In this document: piece by piece, positions 1 to 8,697 of the stretch
How the letters are laid out: the number at the start of each line of letters is the position of its first letter
Numbering within the stretch: the first letter of the stretch is position 1
Source: Desulfatibacillum aliphaticivorans DSM 15576
Lineage (GTDB): Bacteria > Desulfobacterota > Desulfobacteria > Desulfobacterales > Desulfatibacillaceae
DNA: 64,000 nt
Assembly: GCF_000429905.1 (NCBI RefSeq)
Contig: NZ_AUCT01000008.1
Coordinates: forward strand, 1 to 64,000
Direction: 5' to 3'
Made by a program: the position numbers and the translations under genes
Notes under the pieces: generated by a model
Databases searched by the model: none
Told to the model about the DNA's origin: nothing
Seen by the model: the letters and a program-made list of their open reading frames with translations, nothing else

Positions 1-129
1 GACCGTGTCATATCCCCGTTTTTTGACAATGCCGCTGCGTCTCAGGAGCGACCGGAATTTCAGTTCCCTGAATGCTGAATTGATTTCAGAATCCATGGAA
101 ATGCTGGTGTTTTGAATTTGTTTTTGCAT
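1..129 (-). CDS. Transposase N-terminus, IS4-like (partial, runs off the window)
   Basis: An open frame starts at an ATG at 129 and runs out of the left edge after 43 codons. The translation contains FRELKFRSLLRRSGIVKKRG, which resembles the N-terminus of IS4-superfamily (DDE) transposases of the FKxLKFxxLLRxSGIxKxxG type. No Shine-Dalgarno site precedes the ATG, and a second ATG lies 11 codons in. The catalytic part is outside the window, so neither family nor integrity can be confirmed. I assign it from pattern memory only. Confidence 0.5.
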   Translation of the reverse strand, partial: MQKQIQNTSISMDSEINSAFRELKFRSLLRRSGIVKKRGYDTV

Positions 130-536
130 TGAGAGGGAAAATGTTTTACTTGTATTCATAGCGGCTCTTTCTTGTGTGTTATTAGGTGTTTGGCGATGTC
201 TAATATTACACAATTAAGGCCGCTTTTCAAGTATTTTTTATATTATTTCAAATGGTTATATCTGTCCCCCTCCCATATTTCTTGTGCGAAACTTGAGTTT
301 TAAGTCTAATGGCGCGAATGTTTCGGCATGCGCATTCATTTACAGATGCACCTCATTCACGGGGCTTTCGCCCCAAAAAGGAGGGTAACGCAAGGCATTA
401 TTTTCCAACCAACTCTTTATAGGGGCGGGAATTGCCTGATCGCCCGAAAACCAACGCGTCTTCAGGCTGTTACGCGGCTCTTGCCCTGATAATGTCTCAC
501 CACAATCCTCATACTCCAAGAAAAGGAGGCAGTCGC
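130..536. other. Non-coding upstream region
   Basis: AT-rich to about 300, then a small hairpin at 361-374 (GGGGC, loop TTTC, GCCCC). I see no convincing gene. The frame of the downstream ligase stays open back to 432, but that extension has no ribosome binding site. The left part may be the end of the insertion sequence; I could not identify terminal inverted repeats. Confidence 0.4.
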
Positions 537-2204
537 ATGATTTACGATTCCAAACCCTGGCTAAAATCTTATGACTCCGGCATTGCTGAAAACCTGGAAA
601 TTCCCCAAACCCCCTTAAAGGATTATCTGGTCAAATCCTGTTTTGAGTATCCTGACCGGGCGGCGGCGAATTACATGGGAACGACCATGACCTATAAGGA
701 TCTGCTGGAGAAATCGGGAAGATTAGCCACGGCCCTCAACCAGGCGGGATACGGCAAAGGCGACGTAGTAGCCGTGTGCCTGCCCAACACGCCCCAGTAC
801 ATGATCTCCATTGTTGGAGCCCTGCGCGCTGGATGCGCGGTTTCCGGCCTGGCGCCCTTGCTCATGCCTGATGAAATGGCCTATCAGTTGAACGATTGCG
901 GCGCCAAAGCCCTGGTTATTCTGGACATGTTGTTCGACGCCAAACTGGCGCCGGTTGCGGACAAGGTCCCCAACCTGCAAAAAGTGCTGGTCACCGGCGT
1001 GTTCGATCCCATCCCCGGAACCACGGATTTCCCCAAAGGCTCGCCCATCAGCGGCAAGCAGGTGAGCAGCTTTTTTGAAGTGATCAATGAAACCCCGGAC
1101 AATCCGCCCGAGGTTACGCTTGAAATGGGCGATCCGTGCTTTTTGCAATACACCGGCGGCACCACCGGGCCTCCCAAGGGCGCCGTATTGACCCATGGCG
1201 CCATGTTCAGCAACGTGTACCAGTTTGAAAAATGGCTGCACGTAAATCACGGCGAAGAGGTCTGGGTCTCGGGCTTCCCCATGTTCCATCAGGCCGGCCT
1301 GTATGTGAGCGTTTGCTGCATGGCTTACGGCGGAACCCAATGCCTGATCCCGGATCCCCGCAACACGGATCATATTATCGGGGAGATTGAAAAATATAAG
1401 CCCACCCTGCTTGTCAACGTGCCCTCTTTGTACATGATGCTCATGGCCAACGAAAAATTCAAAGATCTGGACTTCTCTACGGTCAGGGGCTGCATGTCAG
1501 GCGCGGCGCCCTTCCCCGTGGATGCGGCCAACCAACTGGAAGGCATCGTAGGCAAAAACAAGATGGTCGAAGTATGGGGCATGACCGAAACCAGCCCGCT
1601 CATCACGGTCAACCCGGTGAAAAACCCGGCCAAAATCGGCTCCGTAGGCCTGCCTTTGCCTAACACCAAATTCCGCATTGTGGATCTGGCCGACGGATGG
1701 ACCGAAGTTCCCATGGGCGAGGAAGGCGAACTCATCTGCAGCGGCCCCCAGGTTATGCAGGGATACCTGAACAAACCCACGGAAACCACCAACGCCTTGC
1801 GGGAGCATGAGGGCGATCTCTGGATGCATACCGGCGACGTAGGCCGCATGGACGACGACGGATTCGTTTACGTGGTTGACCGTGCCAAAGACATGATCAT
1901 TGTCGGCGGGTTCAAGGTGTTTTCCTCGGAAGTGGAAGACAAGCTGTATCAGCATCCGGCCATTGAAATGTGCGCCCTTGTCGGCCTGCCCAATCCTGAA
2001 AGGCCGGACAGCGAAATCGTCAAGCTCTTCGTCCAGAAAAGTGCGGAGTACGCGGATACGCCTGACGAAAAGGTCCAGGAAGAAATCGCAGCATTCGCCA
2101 AGGAAAAACTGGCGCCTTACAAGGTTCCCAAGGTGTATGAATTTGTTGAAGCCATCCCGCTGACCAGCGTGGGTAAGGTCAACAAGAAGATTTTGCGCGT
2201 GTAG
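537..2204 (+). CDS. Long-chain acyl-CoA ligase (AMP-forming, FadD-like)
   Basis: Activates a carboxylic acid to its CoA thioester via an acyl-adenylate, in the cytoplasm or at the inner membrane. The 555-residue protein has the ANL-superfamily signatures: the P-loop YTGGTTGPPKG near residue 203, WGMTETSP near 344, the hinge region with GD and R residues (HTGDVGRMDDDGFVYVVDR), and the C-terminal catalytic lysine region TSVGKVNKK. The start at 537 is chosen because AAAAGGAGG lies just upstream; the frame is open further 5' but without a binding site. It stands alone and ends at a strong terminator. Family membership is certain; chain length is not predictable, although long-chain substrates are usual for this FadD-like layout. 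Confidence 0.9.
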   Translation: MIYDSKPWLKSYDSGIAENLEIPQTPLKDYLVKSCFEYPDRAAANYMGTTMTYKDLLEKSGRLATALNQAGYGKGDVVAVCLPNTPQYMISIVGALRAGCAVSGLAPLLMPDEMAYQLNDCGAKALVILDMLFDAKLAPVADKVPNLQKVLVTGVFDPIPGTTDFPKGSPISGKQVSSFFEVINETPDNPPEVTLEMGDPCFLQYTGGTTGPPKGAVLTHGAMFSNVYQFEKWLHVNHGEEVWVSGFPMFHQAGLYVSVCCMAYGGTQCLIPDPRNTDHIIGEIEKYKPTLLVNVPSLYMMLMANEKFKDLDFSTVRGCMSGAAPFPVDAANQLEGIVGKNKMVEVWGMTETSPLITVNPVKNPAKIGSVGLPLPNTKFRIVDLADGWTEVPMGEEGELICSGPQVMQGYLNKPTETTNALREHEGDLWMHTGDVGRMDDDGFVYVVDRAKDMIIVGGFKVFSSEVEDKLYQHPAIEMCALVGLPNPERPDSEIVKLFVQKSAEYADTPDEKVQEEIAAFAKEKLAPYKVPKVYEFVEAIPLTSVGKVNKKILRV

Positions 2205-2227
2205 TCCCCCCTGCATCCAGGCGCGCA

Positions 2228-2264
2228 GCGGGAGGGAAAATAGGTTCCCTCCCGCATTTTTTTT
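2228..2264 (+). terminator. Rho-independent terminator of the acyl-CoA ligase gene
   Basis: An 11-bp perfect stem GCGGGAGGGAA (2228-2238) / TTCCCTCCCGC (2245-2255) with a 6-nt loop is followed by A and eight T residues (2257-2264). It sits between convergent genes. Confidence 0.9.
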
Positions 2265-2275
2265 GGGAGCCGGGG

Positions 2276-2950
2276 TTATCTGTTGTCTTTATAATGCCTG
2301 TGCAGGTCTTCCGGCTTGGCGCCGAATTGATAGCGAAGCATGAGGGAGTAATTTCCCAACGTCCTGCGAAGATGCCCGTCCTGCCGCCACCTTCGGGCCG
2401 ACGACCGAACCCGGGCGCGGCTCAGTTTGAACCCGCCTATCCGCAATAGCTTTTTAACCAGGTCCACCTCTTCCATCAAAGGAATGTCGGCAAATCCTCC
2501 GGCCCGCCAATAGGCCTCTTTCCTGACGAAAATCGCCTGATCTCCGTAGGGCATGTCAAACAGTCTGGTTCTTAAATTGGCGCCAAAGCAAATAAGATCC
2601 ATGGCCGGGCCGGAGTCATCGGTCCCCAATGAAAAGGCGCCAAAAGCGATATCCGGGTTTTGCAACATGCGGGAAATCTCCTGGTCGAAACCGGCGGGAG
2701 GAAGGGTGTCGGCGTGGAGAAAAAGCAGTACGTCCCCGGTTGCATGGCGCGCCCCCGAAGATTGCTGACGGCCCCGCCCAGGCGGAGAGCCTAAAATCAG
2801 GTCCGCCAATCCGCTTGCTCTGGCAACAGTCTGATCTTGGCTGCCGCCGTCCACCACAATAATTTCATGGGCGCCGGGCCGGCAGGCCTGCAAGACTTTG
2901 CGGATATTCTTTTCTTCGTTCAAGCACGGAATGATGACGGAGATTTTCAC
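2276..2950 (-). CDS. Glycosyltransferase family 2, selenodomain-associated transferase 2 type
   Basis: A 224-residue GT-A fold glycosyltransferase. It opens with MKISVIIPCLNEEKNI, the standard nucleotide-sugar-binding beta strand, followed by VDGGSQDQT near residue 34 and LFLHADTLPP near 76, which holds the DxD-equivalent HAD. The set PYGDQAIFVRKEAYWRAGGF and PLMEEVDLVKKL matches TIGR04283, the rSAM/selenodomain-associated transferase 2, as I remember that family. It lies 5 nt downstream of the TIGR04282-like gene and is co-transcribed with it; the two often travel together. The acceptor is unknown. Arsenosugar-type or lipid modification has been proposed for relatives; I do not claim it here. 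Confidence 0.8.
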   Translation of the reverse strand: MKISVIIPCLNEEKNIRKVLQACRPGAHEIIVVDGGSQDQTVARASGLADLILGSPPGRGRQQSSGARHATGDVLLFLHADTLPPAGFDQEISRMLQNPDIAFGAFSLGTDDSGPAMDLICFGANLRTRLFDMPYGDQAIFVRKEAYWRAGGFADIPLMEEVDLVKKLLRIGGFKLSRARVRSSARRWRQDGHLRRTLGNYSLMLRYQFGAKPEDLHRHYKDNR

Positions 2951-2955
2951 AAGGG

Positions 2956-3633
2956 CTAATCCAAAATCTGCGGATGGGTGCGCCGCAATTCTTCCAATTT
3001 GTGCAATGTCTCCCCGGCTGCCGCCTCTCCTCGGGAAAGTCTTTGGAGTAAGATTTTCAGGTCCTCAAGGTCGTCCACATCTTTCCAGGGTGTGGTCAGG
3101 CCGCAGGGGATGCGGCTTTGCTGCAGAACATCCAGGGTTTGCGCCAGGACCTTGCTGGTTCCCCATTCAGGGCCGGAAAAGATGGAGGGAAAAAAGCCTT
3201 TCTTGGTGAATCCCACCAGAAAATAACCGCCGTCCTCCGAAGGCCCCAACACGCAGGCGTTTTCCTCCAGAAGTTTCTCCGCTTCCTGGATGATATCCAT
3301 GGGCAAATCCGGGATGTCGCTGCCCATGAGCAAGGCCTTATCATAGCCCTGGCTGAAAATCTCCTCAAAGGCGTTTTGCATTCTCTCTCCCAGGGAGGCC
3401 CCTTTCTGGGGATGCAAGGGATAAGGAGTTTTCATTTGCGGCGGTTCTTCCGGAGGCCAAAAAAAAACGTGTATCTCCCCGCCTGTACGCTCCAGCATGG
3501 ACAGCATGTCCTGGACGAAAGAGGCGTAAAGGTCGCAAGCGGCTTCATCGCCTATCCCGGCGGCCAGGCGGGTTTTCACCTTGCCCGGGACAGGATTGCG
3601 CATAAAAAAAATCAGGGCGCAGGGGGATTCCAT
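2956..3633 (-). CDS. Selenodomain-associated transferase 1 (TIGR04282 / DUF2064)
   Basis: A 225-residue nucleotidyltransferase-like protein of the DUF2064 family. Visible marks are FFMRNPVPGKVKTRLA at the N-terminus (the GKVKTRLA loop resembles sugar-nucleotidyltransferase fingers), LLMGSDIPDLP in the middle, and VLGPSEDGGYFLVGF. It starts 3 nt from the stop of the MerA-like gene and 5 nt before the glycosyltransferase, so all are probably read from one transcript. In other genomes this family pairs with the TIGR04283 transferase; together they may build and transfer a glycosyl or nucleotidyl group. The substrate is unknown. Confidence 0.8.
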   Translation of the reverse strand: MESPCALIFFMRNPVPGKVKTRLAAGIGDEAACDLYASFVQDMLSMLERTGGEIHVFFWPPEEPPQMKTPYPLHPQKGASLGERMQNAFEEIFSQGYDKALLMGSDIPDLPMDIIQEAEKLLEENACVLGPSEDGGYFLVGFTKKGFFPSIFSGPEWGTSKVLAQTLDVLQQSRIPCGLTTPWKDVDDLEDLKILLQRLSRGEAAAGETLHKLEELRRTHPQILD

Positions 3634-3636
3634 ATG

Positions 3637-5097
3637 CTACTCATCCAAAGAATCCAGGGAGCATGCCCGCCCCTTGAGGTTAAAGAAGAATTTCAGAGTC
3701 TTTTTCACTTTTTCGGAATAGAGTTTGGGCGCGAACACGTTACCGGCGGCTCTTTTGCTGATCTCAGCCAGGGTCGGGTACGGATGGATGGCGCCCGCCA
3801 CGGTGGAGAGCTTGACCTTGCCGTTCATGATCCCCACCCACTGGTTGATGATGTTTCCCGCCTCCGGCCCTACGACCTGGACTCCAATAGGCTTTTCCTT
3901 TTCGTCCAGAACCAGTTTAAAGCAGCCTTTAGACTGGCCTTCGGCCAAAGCCCGGTCATTGCCGGAAAACTCTTCGATAATCACCTTAGGCTCAATGCCC
4001 GCTGCCCTGGCCCGTTTTTCGTTCATGCCGATGGATCCGATTTCCGGGTCCGTGTATGTGCACCAGGGGACCCAGGTGTAGTCCGCCTTTCGGGGCAAAT
4101 GCAAAATGGCGTTGGACAGGGCTATGCCCCCTTCGTAACCGGCCACGTGGGTGAATTGCAGGCCGCCGTTGCAATCGCCCACTGCGTAAATGTGCTTGTG
4201 CTTGGTCCGGCAGCGCTTGTCCACGGGCATCCCCCGGGGGGAATGTTTGATGGCCAAAGCGTCCAGGTTCAGGCCCTCCACATTGGCCTTGCGGCCTAAG
4301 GCGACCAGAATATCCTTGGCTTCAATGGTTTCGGACCGGCCGTCTTCCGTTTGAATGACCAGTTGCCTGCCGCTTCCCAGGTCCTTAACTTCCTGGGCCG
4401 TGCAACCAAGCCGAAAAGCCACGCCCTCCTTTTCCAGAACCTCCTGGACAATGGCGGCCATGTCCGCGTCTTCCGGCCCTAAAATCTGGGTGTTTCGCTC
4501 CACCACCGTAACCTGGCAGCCCAGGCGGGCGAAAGCCTGGCTCATTTCAATGCCTATGGGGCCGCCGCCCAAAACGATCATGGACTCCGGAAGCTCCTGG
4601 AGGAAAAAAATGTCTCGATTGGTTAAGTGCGGGCATTGATCCAGGCCCGGTATGGGCGGAATCATGGCTGACGACCCAGTGGCGATCACCCAATGATCGG
4701 CCGTAATTTTCTTTCCATCCAGGTCAATGGTGTGTTCATCCGAAAAAAAAGGCTCCCCGAACAGCACCTTGGCGCCCAGGGAGCAAAAGCGCTCTTCGGA
4801 ATCGTGCCTTTGGATGGTTTGAATCACCCCGGCGATGCGCGCCGCGATTTGGGAAAAATCCACGGGCGGCAAATCCACGGCGGGCAGGCCGAAGTCCTGG
4901 GCGATCTTCATGTAATGATAGACTTTGGCCGATTTGATCAGGGTCTTGGAAGGCACGCACCCAAAATGGAGGCAGTCGCCGCCCAGCAGGGGCTCCTTTT
5001 CAACCAGCAAAGTCTTGGCGCCCAATTGGGCCGCGCCCGAGGCCGCTGTCAGCCCTCCCGCGCCGCCGCCGATAATGCCGATGTCGTAATCTGCCAT
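3637..5097 (-). CDS. MerA-like FAD-dependent pyridine nucleotide-disulfide oxidoreductase
   Basis: A 486-residue flavoprotein of the dihydrolipoamide dehydrogenase / mercuric reductase class. The FAD-binding motif is GIIGGGAGGLTAASG (residues 7-21). The redox-active pair is C42 and C47 in GGDCLHFGCVPSK. An NAD(P) motif follows (VLGGGPIGIEMSQAF), then a second FAD contact (IYAVGDCNGG), and the C-terminal dimer interface has HPYPTLAE. It lacks the N-terminal heavy-metal domain and any C-terminal vicinal Cys pair as in true MerA, so mercury reduction is unlikely to be its main role. It lies 4 nt after a TVP38 gene, a frequent pairing for this subgroup. The natural substrate is unknown. Confidence 0.88.
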   Translation of the reverse strand: MADYDIGIIGGGAGGLTAASGAAQLGAKTLLVEKEPLLGGDCLHFGCVPSKTLIKSAKVYHYMKIAQDFGLPAVDLPPVDFSQIAARIAGVIQTIQRHDSEERFCSLGAKVLFGEPFFSDEHTIDLDGKKITADHWVIATGSSAMIPPIPGLDQCPHLTNRDIFFLQELPESMIVLGGGPIGIEMSQAFARLGCQVTVVERNTQILGPEDADMAAIVQEVLEKEGVAFRLGCTAQEVKDLGSGRQLVIQTEDGRSETIEAKDILVALGRKANVEGLNLDALAIKHSPRGMPVDKRCRTKHKHIYAVGDCNGGLQFTHVAGYEGGIALSNAILHLPRKADYTWVPWCTYTDPEIGSIGMNEKRARAAGIEPKVIIEEFSGNDRALAEGQSKGCFKLVLDEKEKPIGVQVVGPEAGNIINQWVGIMNGKVKLSTVAGAIHPYPTLAEISKRAAGNVFAPKLYSEKVKKTLKFFFNLKGRACSLDSLDE

Positions 5098-5101
5098 GCT
5101 G

Positions 5102-5827
5102 CTATTTCCCTTCGCCGGAATCGGCGCCCGGAGGCGTTAGGCCTGCACGCCTGCGGTAGAGTTCCAGCAGTTTTTTTACGGTGATGGGGAAAACGCCTAA
5201 AATGATGAACGAAACAATCAGGCTGGGAGACAAAATGCCGGACAGGGAGTCTATCTTGCCCAGTTCCTTGCCTGCGTTGACAAACACGATGGTGCCCGGA
5301 AGCATGCCAACCTGGGAGACCCAATAAAAGGTGCGCAACCGCATTCTGGTCAGGCCCATGGCAAGGTTGATCATCCAAAACGGAAAAGCCGGGACCAGGC
5401 GCAGGGTGAACAGATAAAACGCCCCTTCACGCTCCACGCCCTGGTTGATCTTCTCCAGGCGATGTCCGACTTTTTCCTGCACCCAGGATCTTAGTAAAAA
5501 CCGGGAGACCGCACAGGCCAGCGTTGCGCCTATGGTGCTGGCGAACGAAATGACGACCAGGCCGGTCAACAGGCCGAACAAGGCCCCTCCCGCCAGGGAA
5601 AGCACAACGGCGCCCGGCAGGGAGAGGCCTGTTACAGCTATATAAATGAGCATGTACGTCCCGATGACTGAGACGGGATGCTCGCTGTACAACTGGGTCA
5701 GGCTCGCCTGGGAGGATTTGACGTACTCCAGGCTCATGAAGCGGCCAAGATCAAAGATAAAAAACGAGGCTGCAAGCGCAACCAAGATCCCTGCCACGAT
5801 TATTTTTTTCACCGTCCCTGGCTTCAT
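5102..5827 (-). CDS. TVP38/TMEM64 family membrane protein
   Basis: A 241-residue integral membrane protein with an N-terminal hydrophobic segment (IIVAGILVALAASFFIF) and several more membrane spans. The family core is visible as LPGAVVLSLAGGALFG and FPFWMINLAMGLTRMRLRTFYW (SNARE-associated/DedA-like VTT domain). Family members are inner-membrane proteins probably involved in lipid scrambling or membrane homeostasis; no transport substrate can be read from the sequence. The gene is 30 nt downstream of copA and 4 nt upstream of the MerA-like gene. The C-terminal tail is soluble and charged. Confidence 0.85.
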   Translation of the reverse strand: MKPGTVKKIIVAGILVALAASFFIFDLGRFMSLEYVKSSQASLTQLYSEHPVSVIGTYMLIYIAVTGLSLPGAVVLSLAGGALFGLLTGLVVISFASTIGATLACAVSRFLLRSWVQEKVGHRLEKINQGVEREGAFYLFTLRLVPAFPFWMINLAMGLTRMRLRTFYWVSQVGMLPGTIVFVNAGKELGKIDSLSGILSPSLIVSFIILGVFPITVKKLLELYRRRAGLTPPGADSGEGK

Positions 5828-5857
5828 CCCCTCGCCCCTCCCCCCCTGTTATATGAC

Positions 5858-8296
5858 TCAGGCCTTAGCTCTATACAATGTCAGGCTGTTGGTCACCACC
5901 GAAATGCTGGACATGGCCATGGCAAGGGCCGCCAATATGGGGTGCAAGTGGCGCAGGAATTCCGGCAAAAAGGCAAATCCGGCCAACGCCCCGGCGGCCA
6001 GGGGAATCAACACCACGTTGTATCCAAAAGCCCACACAAGGTTCTGCTTGATGGTGCGCATGGTGGCCCGTCCCAGCCCAATGGCGGAAACTACGCCGGT
6101 CAGCTTGCCGCTGGCCAGCACCACGTCAGCCGTTTCCATGGCTACGTCCGTGCCTGTACCCAAAGCGATGCCCAGGTCGGCGATGGCCAAAGCCGGAGCG
6201 TCGTTAATGCCGTCCCCCACCATGGCCACGATTTTTCCCTGGCCCTGGAGTTCCTTGACCTTGTCGCCCTTCTGCTCCGGCAGGACTTCAGCGAAAATAT
6301 TGTCCACACCGATTTGCGAGGCGATGGCCTTGGCGGTCTGGGGATTGTCGCCGGTCAGCATGATCACTTCCAGGCCCTGGCTGTGAAGTTGCTTGATCGC
6401 CTCGGCCGATTCCGGCTTGAGCGCGTCGGACACCGCAACCAGGCCGGCCAGGGCTTTATCCCTGGCGACGACCATGACCGTTTTTCCCTCATTGGCCAGG
6501 CGGTCGATCTCAGCCTGGGCGCTTTGGACGTCCACGCCTTGGGCGGCGGTCCAGGCGGGCTTGCCCACGACTATATTGGCGCCCTCGATGTCGGCGGACA
6601 CGCCGTTTCCTCCGTGGGCCTCAAAGCCTGCAAGGGCCAGCAGCTTGCTTCCCTGCTCCTTGGCGTGCTCCACAATGGCCCGGCCCAAGGGATGCTCGGA
6701 GCCGGATTCCACGCTGGCCGCCAGTTGCAGGACCTTCTCCTGATCCAGGCCGCCGAAAGCCGCCACGTCGGAAACCACGGGCTTGCCCATGGTGATGGTG
6801 CCGGTTTTATCCAAAACCACCACGTCCAGGTCGGTGGCCATTTGCAGGGCGGTGCTGTCCTTGAACAATATGCCGTGTTTGGCGCCCCGGCCCGTACCGG
6901 CCATGATGGCCGTGGGGGTGGCCAATCCCAAGGCGCAGGGGCAGGCGATGACCAGCACCGCTACAAAACGGATCATGGCGGGAACGAATTCTCCGCCGAT
7001 GGTCCACCATAGGACGAATGTCAACACGGCCAGGCCGATGACCGCGGGCACAAACACAGCCGCCACCCTGTCGGCCAAAGCCTGGATAGGCGCCTTGCTG
7101 CCCTGGGCTTCCCGGACCATACGGATGATGTGGGCCAGTGCGGTCTCGCTGCCCACCCGGGTGGCCTCAATTTTCATTAAGCCCTGGCCGTTGACTGTGC
7201 CGCCCGCCACGGAGTCGCCGCCGGTTTTATCCACAGGCAGAGGTTCGCCCGTCAGCATGGATTCATCGACGGCGGAATTGCCCCACACCACCTTGCCGTC
7301 CACAGGCAGACGCGCGCCCGGACGGACCAGGACGATGTCTCCGACCTTGACCTGGGATACGGGGACTTCTTTTTCATCCTCCCCGTCCACGATGACTGCA
7401 GTGTCGGGAGTCAGGCTCATAAGCTCCTTAATGGCTGCGCCGGTTTTGCCTTTGGAGCGCGCTTCCAGGAGCTTGCCTAACTTGATCAGGGTGATGATGA
7501 CGGCTGAGGTTTCAAAATAAACGTGCTGTCCCAGGACCGGAAAAAACAACAAGGCCAGGGAGTAGATGTAGGCCGTGGACGATCCCATGGCCACCAGAAC
7601 GTCCATGTTGGCGCTCTTGTTTTTCAGGCTTTTGATCCCGCCCACATAATAATCCCAGCCCGTATAAAACTGGACCGGCGTGGCCAGGGCCAGAAAAAAC
7701 CAGTTCACCCAAGGCTGATGGCTCCAGGCGCCGATCAGGCCGAAGTCGCGGGACATGCTGATGATGAACAAAGGCAGGGCAAAAACCACCCCCACCCAAA
7801 ACTTGCGGGTCTGGTCCTTGATTTCCGCTTCACGGGCTGCGGCTTCCACATCCTCGGGCTCCTCGCCTTCTTGAGGACGTATGGCCTCGAACCCGGCCTT
7901 GGAAACCGCTTCGACTATTTTATCCAGATTGGTAAGGGCCTGGACGTACTCCACCGAGGCCCTTTCCGACGCAAAGTTTACGGACGCCGACACCACCCCG
8001 GGGACCTTTTTGTTCAGGCTTCGTTCCAGGTTGGCGGCGCAATTGGCGCACGTCATGCCGGTTATGGGGAGTTCAATTTTCGCCGTAGGCACGCCGAAGC
8101 CCAGGCTCTCAATTTTATTGATGACATCCTGGGGCTTGGTCTGTGAAGCGTCCAGGTCGAACGAGGCCTCCTCGTTGGCGAAATTCACCGACGCCTCGGC
8201 CACTCCGGGCAGCTTTTTAATGCCGCGCTCGATGTTCATGGCGCAATTGGCGCAGGTCATCCCTGTAACCGGTAAGGTTATCCTGGCGGGTTTCAT
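5858..8296 (-). CDS. copA: Copper-translocating P1B-type ATPase CopA
   Basis: An 812-residue inner-membrane pump that exports Cu(I) using ATP. It has two N-terminal heavy-metal domains, each with GMTCANC (Cys 15/18 and 83/86). The transmembrane metal site CPC is at 452-454, the phosphorylated aspartate in DKTGT at 496-500, the SEHP motif near 533, and GDGINDAPAL near the C-terminus. The start at 8296 has GGAG just upstream and leaves a 14-nt gap to copZ; the frame is open further upstream but would overlap copZ. It is the second gene of a block that continues into TVP38 and the MerA-like gene. The CPC motif supports Cu(I)/Ag(I) rather than Zn or Cd. Confidence 0.95.
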   Translation of the reverse strand: MKPARITLPVTGMTCANCAMNIERGIKKLPGVAEASVNFANEEASFDLDASQTKPQDVINKIESLGFGVPTAKIELPITGMTCANCAANLERSLNKKVPGVVSASVNFASERASVEYVQALTNLDKIVEAVSKAGFEAIRPQEGEEPEDVEAAAREAEIKDQTRKFWVGVVFALPLFIISMSRDFGLIGAWSHQPWVNWFFLALATPVQFYTGWDYYVGGIKSLKNKSANMDVLVAMGSSTAYIYSLALLFFPVLGQHVYFETSAVIITLIKLGKLLEARSKGKTGAAIKELMSLTPDTAVIVDGEDEKEVPVSQVKVGDIVLVRPGARLPVDGKVVWGNSAVDESMLTGEPLPVDKTGGDSVAGGTVNGQGLMKIEATRVGSETALAHIIRMVREAQGSKAPIQALADRVAAVFVPAVIGLAVLTFVLWWTIGGEFVPAMIRFVAVLVIACPCALGLATPTAIMAGTGRGAKHGILFKDSTALQMATDLDVVVLDKTGTITMGKPVVSDVAAFGGLDQEKVLQLAASVESGSEHPLGRAIVEHAKEQGSKLLALAGFEAHGGNGVSADIEGANIVVGKPAWTAAQGVDVQSAQAEIDRLANEGKTVMVVARDKALAGLVAVSDALKPESAEAIKQLHSQGLEVIMLTGDNPQTAKAIASQIGVDNIFAEVLPEQKGDKVKELQGQGKIVAMVGDGINDAPALAIADLGIALGTGTDVAMETADVVLASGKLTGVVSAIGLGRATMRTIKQNLVWAFGYNVVLIPLAAGALAGFAFLPEFLRHLHPILAALAMAMSSISVVTNSLTLYRAKA

Positions 8297-8310
8297 GGCA
8301 GCCTCCAGGT

Positions 8311-8514
8311 TTACTCTGCGGGGTAATTGATCTCTTTGAGGATAGCCCTGATAGAGTCTTCGGTTGCCGGGGAATCCCATTTCACCTTGATGGTCTTGGA
8401 TCCGGGATCGCCTTCCACGCCAGTCACGCCGTCAGCTTCATTCAGTTCCTCTTTGATGGCGTTTACGCAATGACCGCAGGAAATATTGGGTACGGTAAAT
8501 GTTTTTTCTTCCAT
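8311..8514 (-). CDS. copZ: Copper chaperone, heavy-metal-associated domain (CopZ-like)
   Basis: A 67-residue single HMA domain. The metal site is SCGHC, a variant of the usual MTCxxC loop, and the remainder (NAIKEELNEADGVTGVEGDP) follows the ferredoxin-like fold of Atx1/CopZ. It would carry Cu(I) to CopA, whose gene begins 14 nt downstream. A strong binding site (GGAGG) precedes the ATG. The substitution of Met-Thr by Ile-Ser before the first Cys is mild. The start is unambiguous. Confidence 0.9.
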   Translation of the reverse strand: MEEKTFTVPNISCGHCVNAIKEELNEADGVTGVEGDPGSKTIKVKWDSPATEDSIRAILKEINYPAE

Positions 8515-8552
8515 GATGGCGCCTCCATGCTACCAGCAAAAATGTCAAGTGA

Positions 8553-8565
8553 GACCAAATAGGTC
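8553..8565. promoter_or_regulatory. Candidate operator upstream of copZ
   Basis: GACC (8553-8556), five bases, GGTC (8562-8565), about 40 bp upstream of the copZ start in an AT-rich promoter-like stretch. It is short and could be chance. It does not match the CueR or CsoR consensus I know. Confidence 0.25.
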
Positions 8566-8649
8566 CTAATTAATATGGAGTCCCCGATTAACTCTGTCAA
8601 GCGAATGCCATGGCGGGAAAAACAGCGGAGATCATCTACTGGCGAGGTG

Positions 8650-8683
8650 TGCAAGGGGAAGGCGGTCAAATTCCTTCCCCTTG
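8650..8683 (-). terminator. Hairpin after the ferritin-like gene
   Basis: A 12-bp perfect inverted repeat, GCAAGGGGAAGG (8650-8661) and CCTTCCCCTTGC (8672-8683), lies 15 nt after the stop of the ferritin-like gene. No T-run follows, so it may be a weak or Rho-assisted terminator or an RNA-stabilising end. Confidence 0.55.
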
Positions 8684-8697
8684 CAAATACTTATCCT

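Noticed and set aside
361..374. Hairpin GGGGC-TTTC-GCCCC as a terminator
   Set aside because: No T-run on either side and no upstream gene ending there on the plus strand.
723..1849. Long open frames opposite the acyl-CoA ligase
   Set aside because: Antisense frames in GC-rich coding DNA; no family signature and no ribosome binding sites, while the plus-strand ligase is certain.
3118..4299. 393-codon open frame on the plus strand across two minus-strand genes
   Set aside because: It lies opposite the TIGR04282 and MerA-like genes, has biased composition and no recognisable domain.
3637..5097. Calling the flavoprotein true mercuric reductase (MerA)
   Set aside because: No N-terminal HMA domain, no C-terminal vicinal Cys pair and no mer genes nearby; MerA-like is the safer name.
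5678..7012. 444-codon open frame opposite copA
   Set aside because: Shadow of the P-type ATPase gene; His/Gly-rich nonsense.
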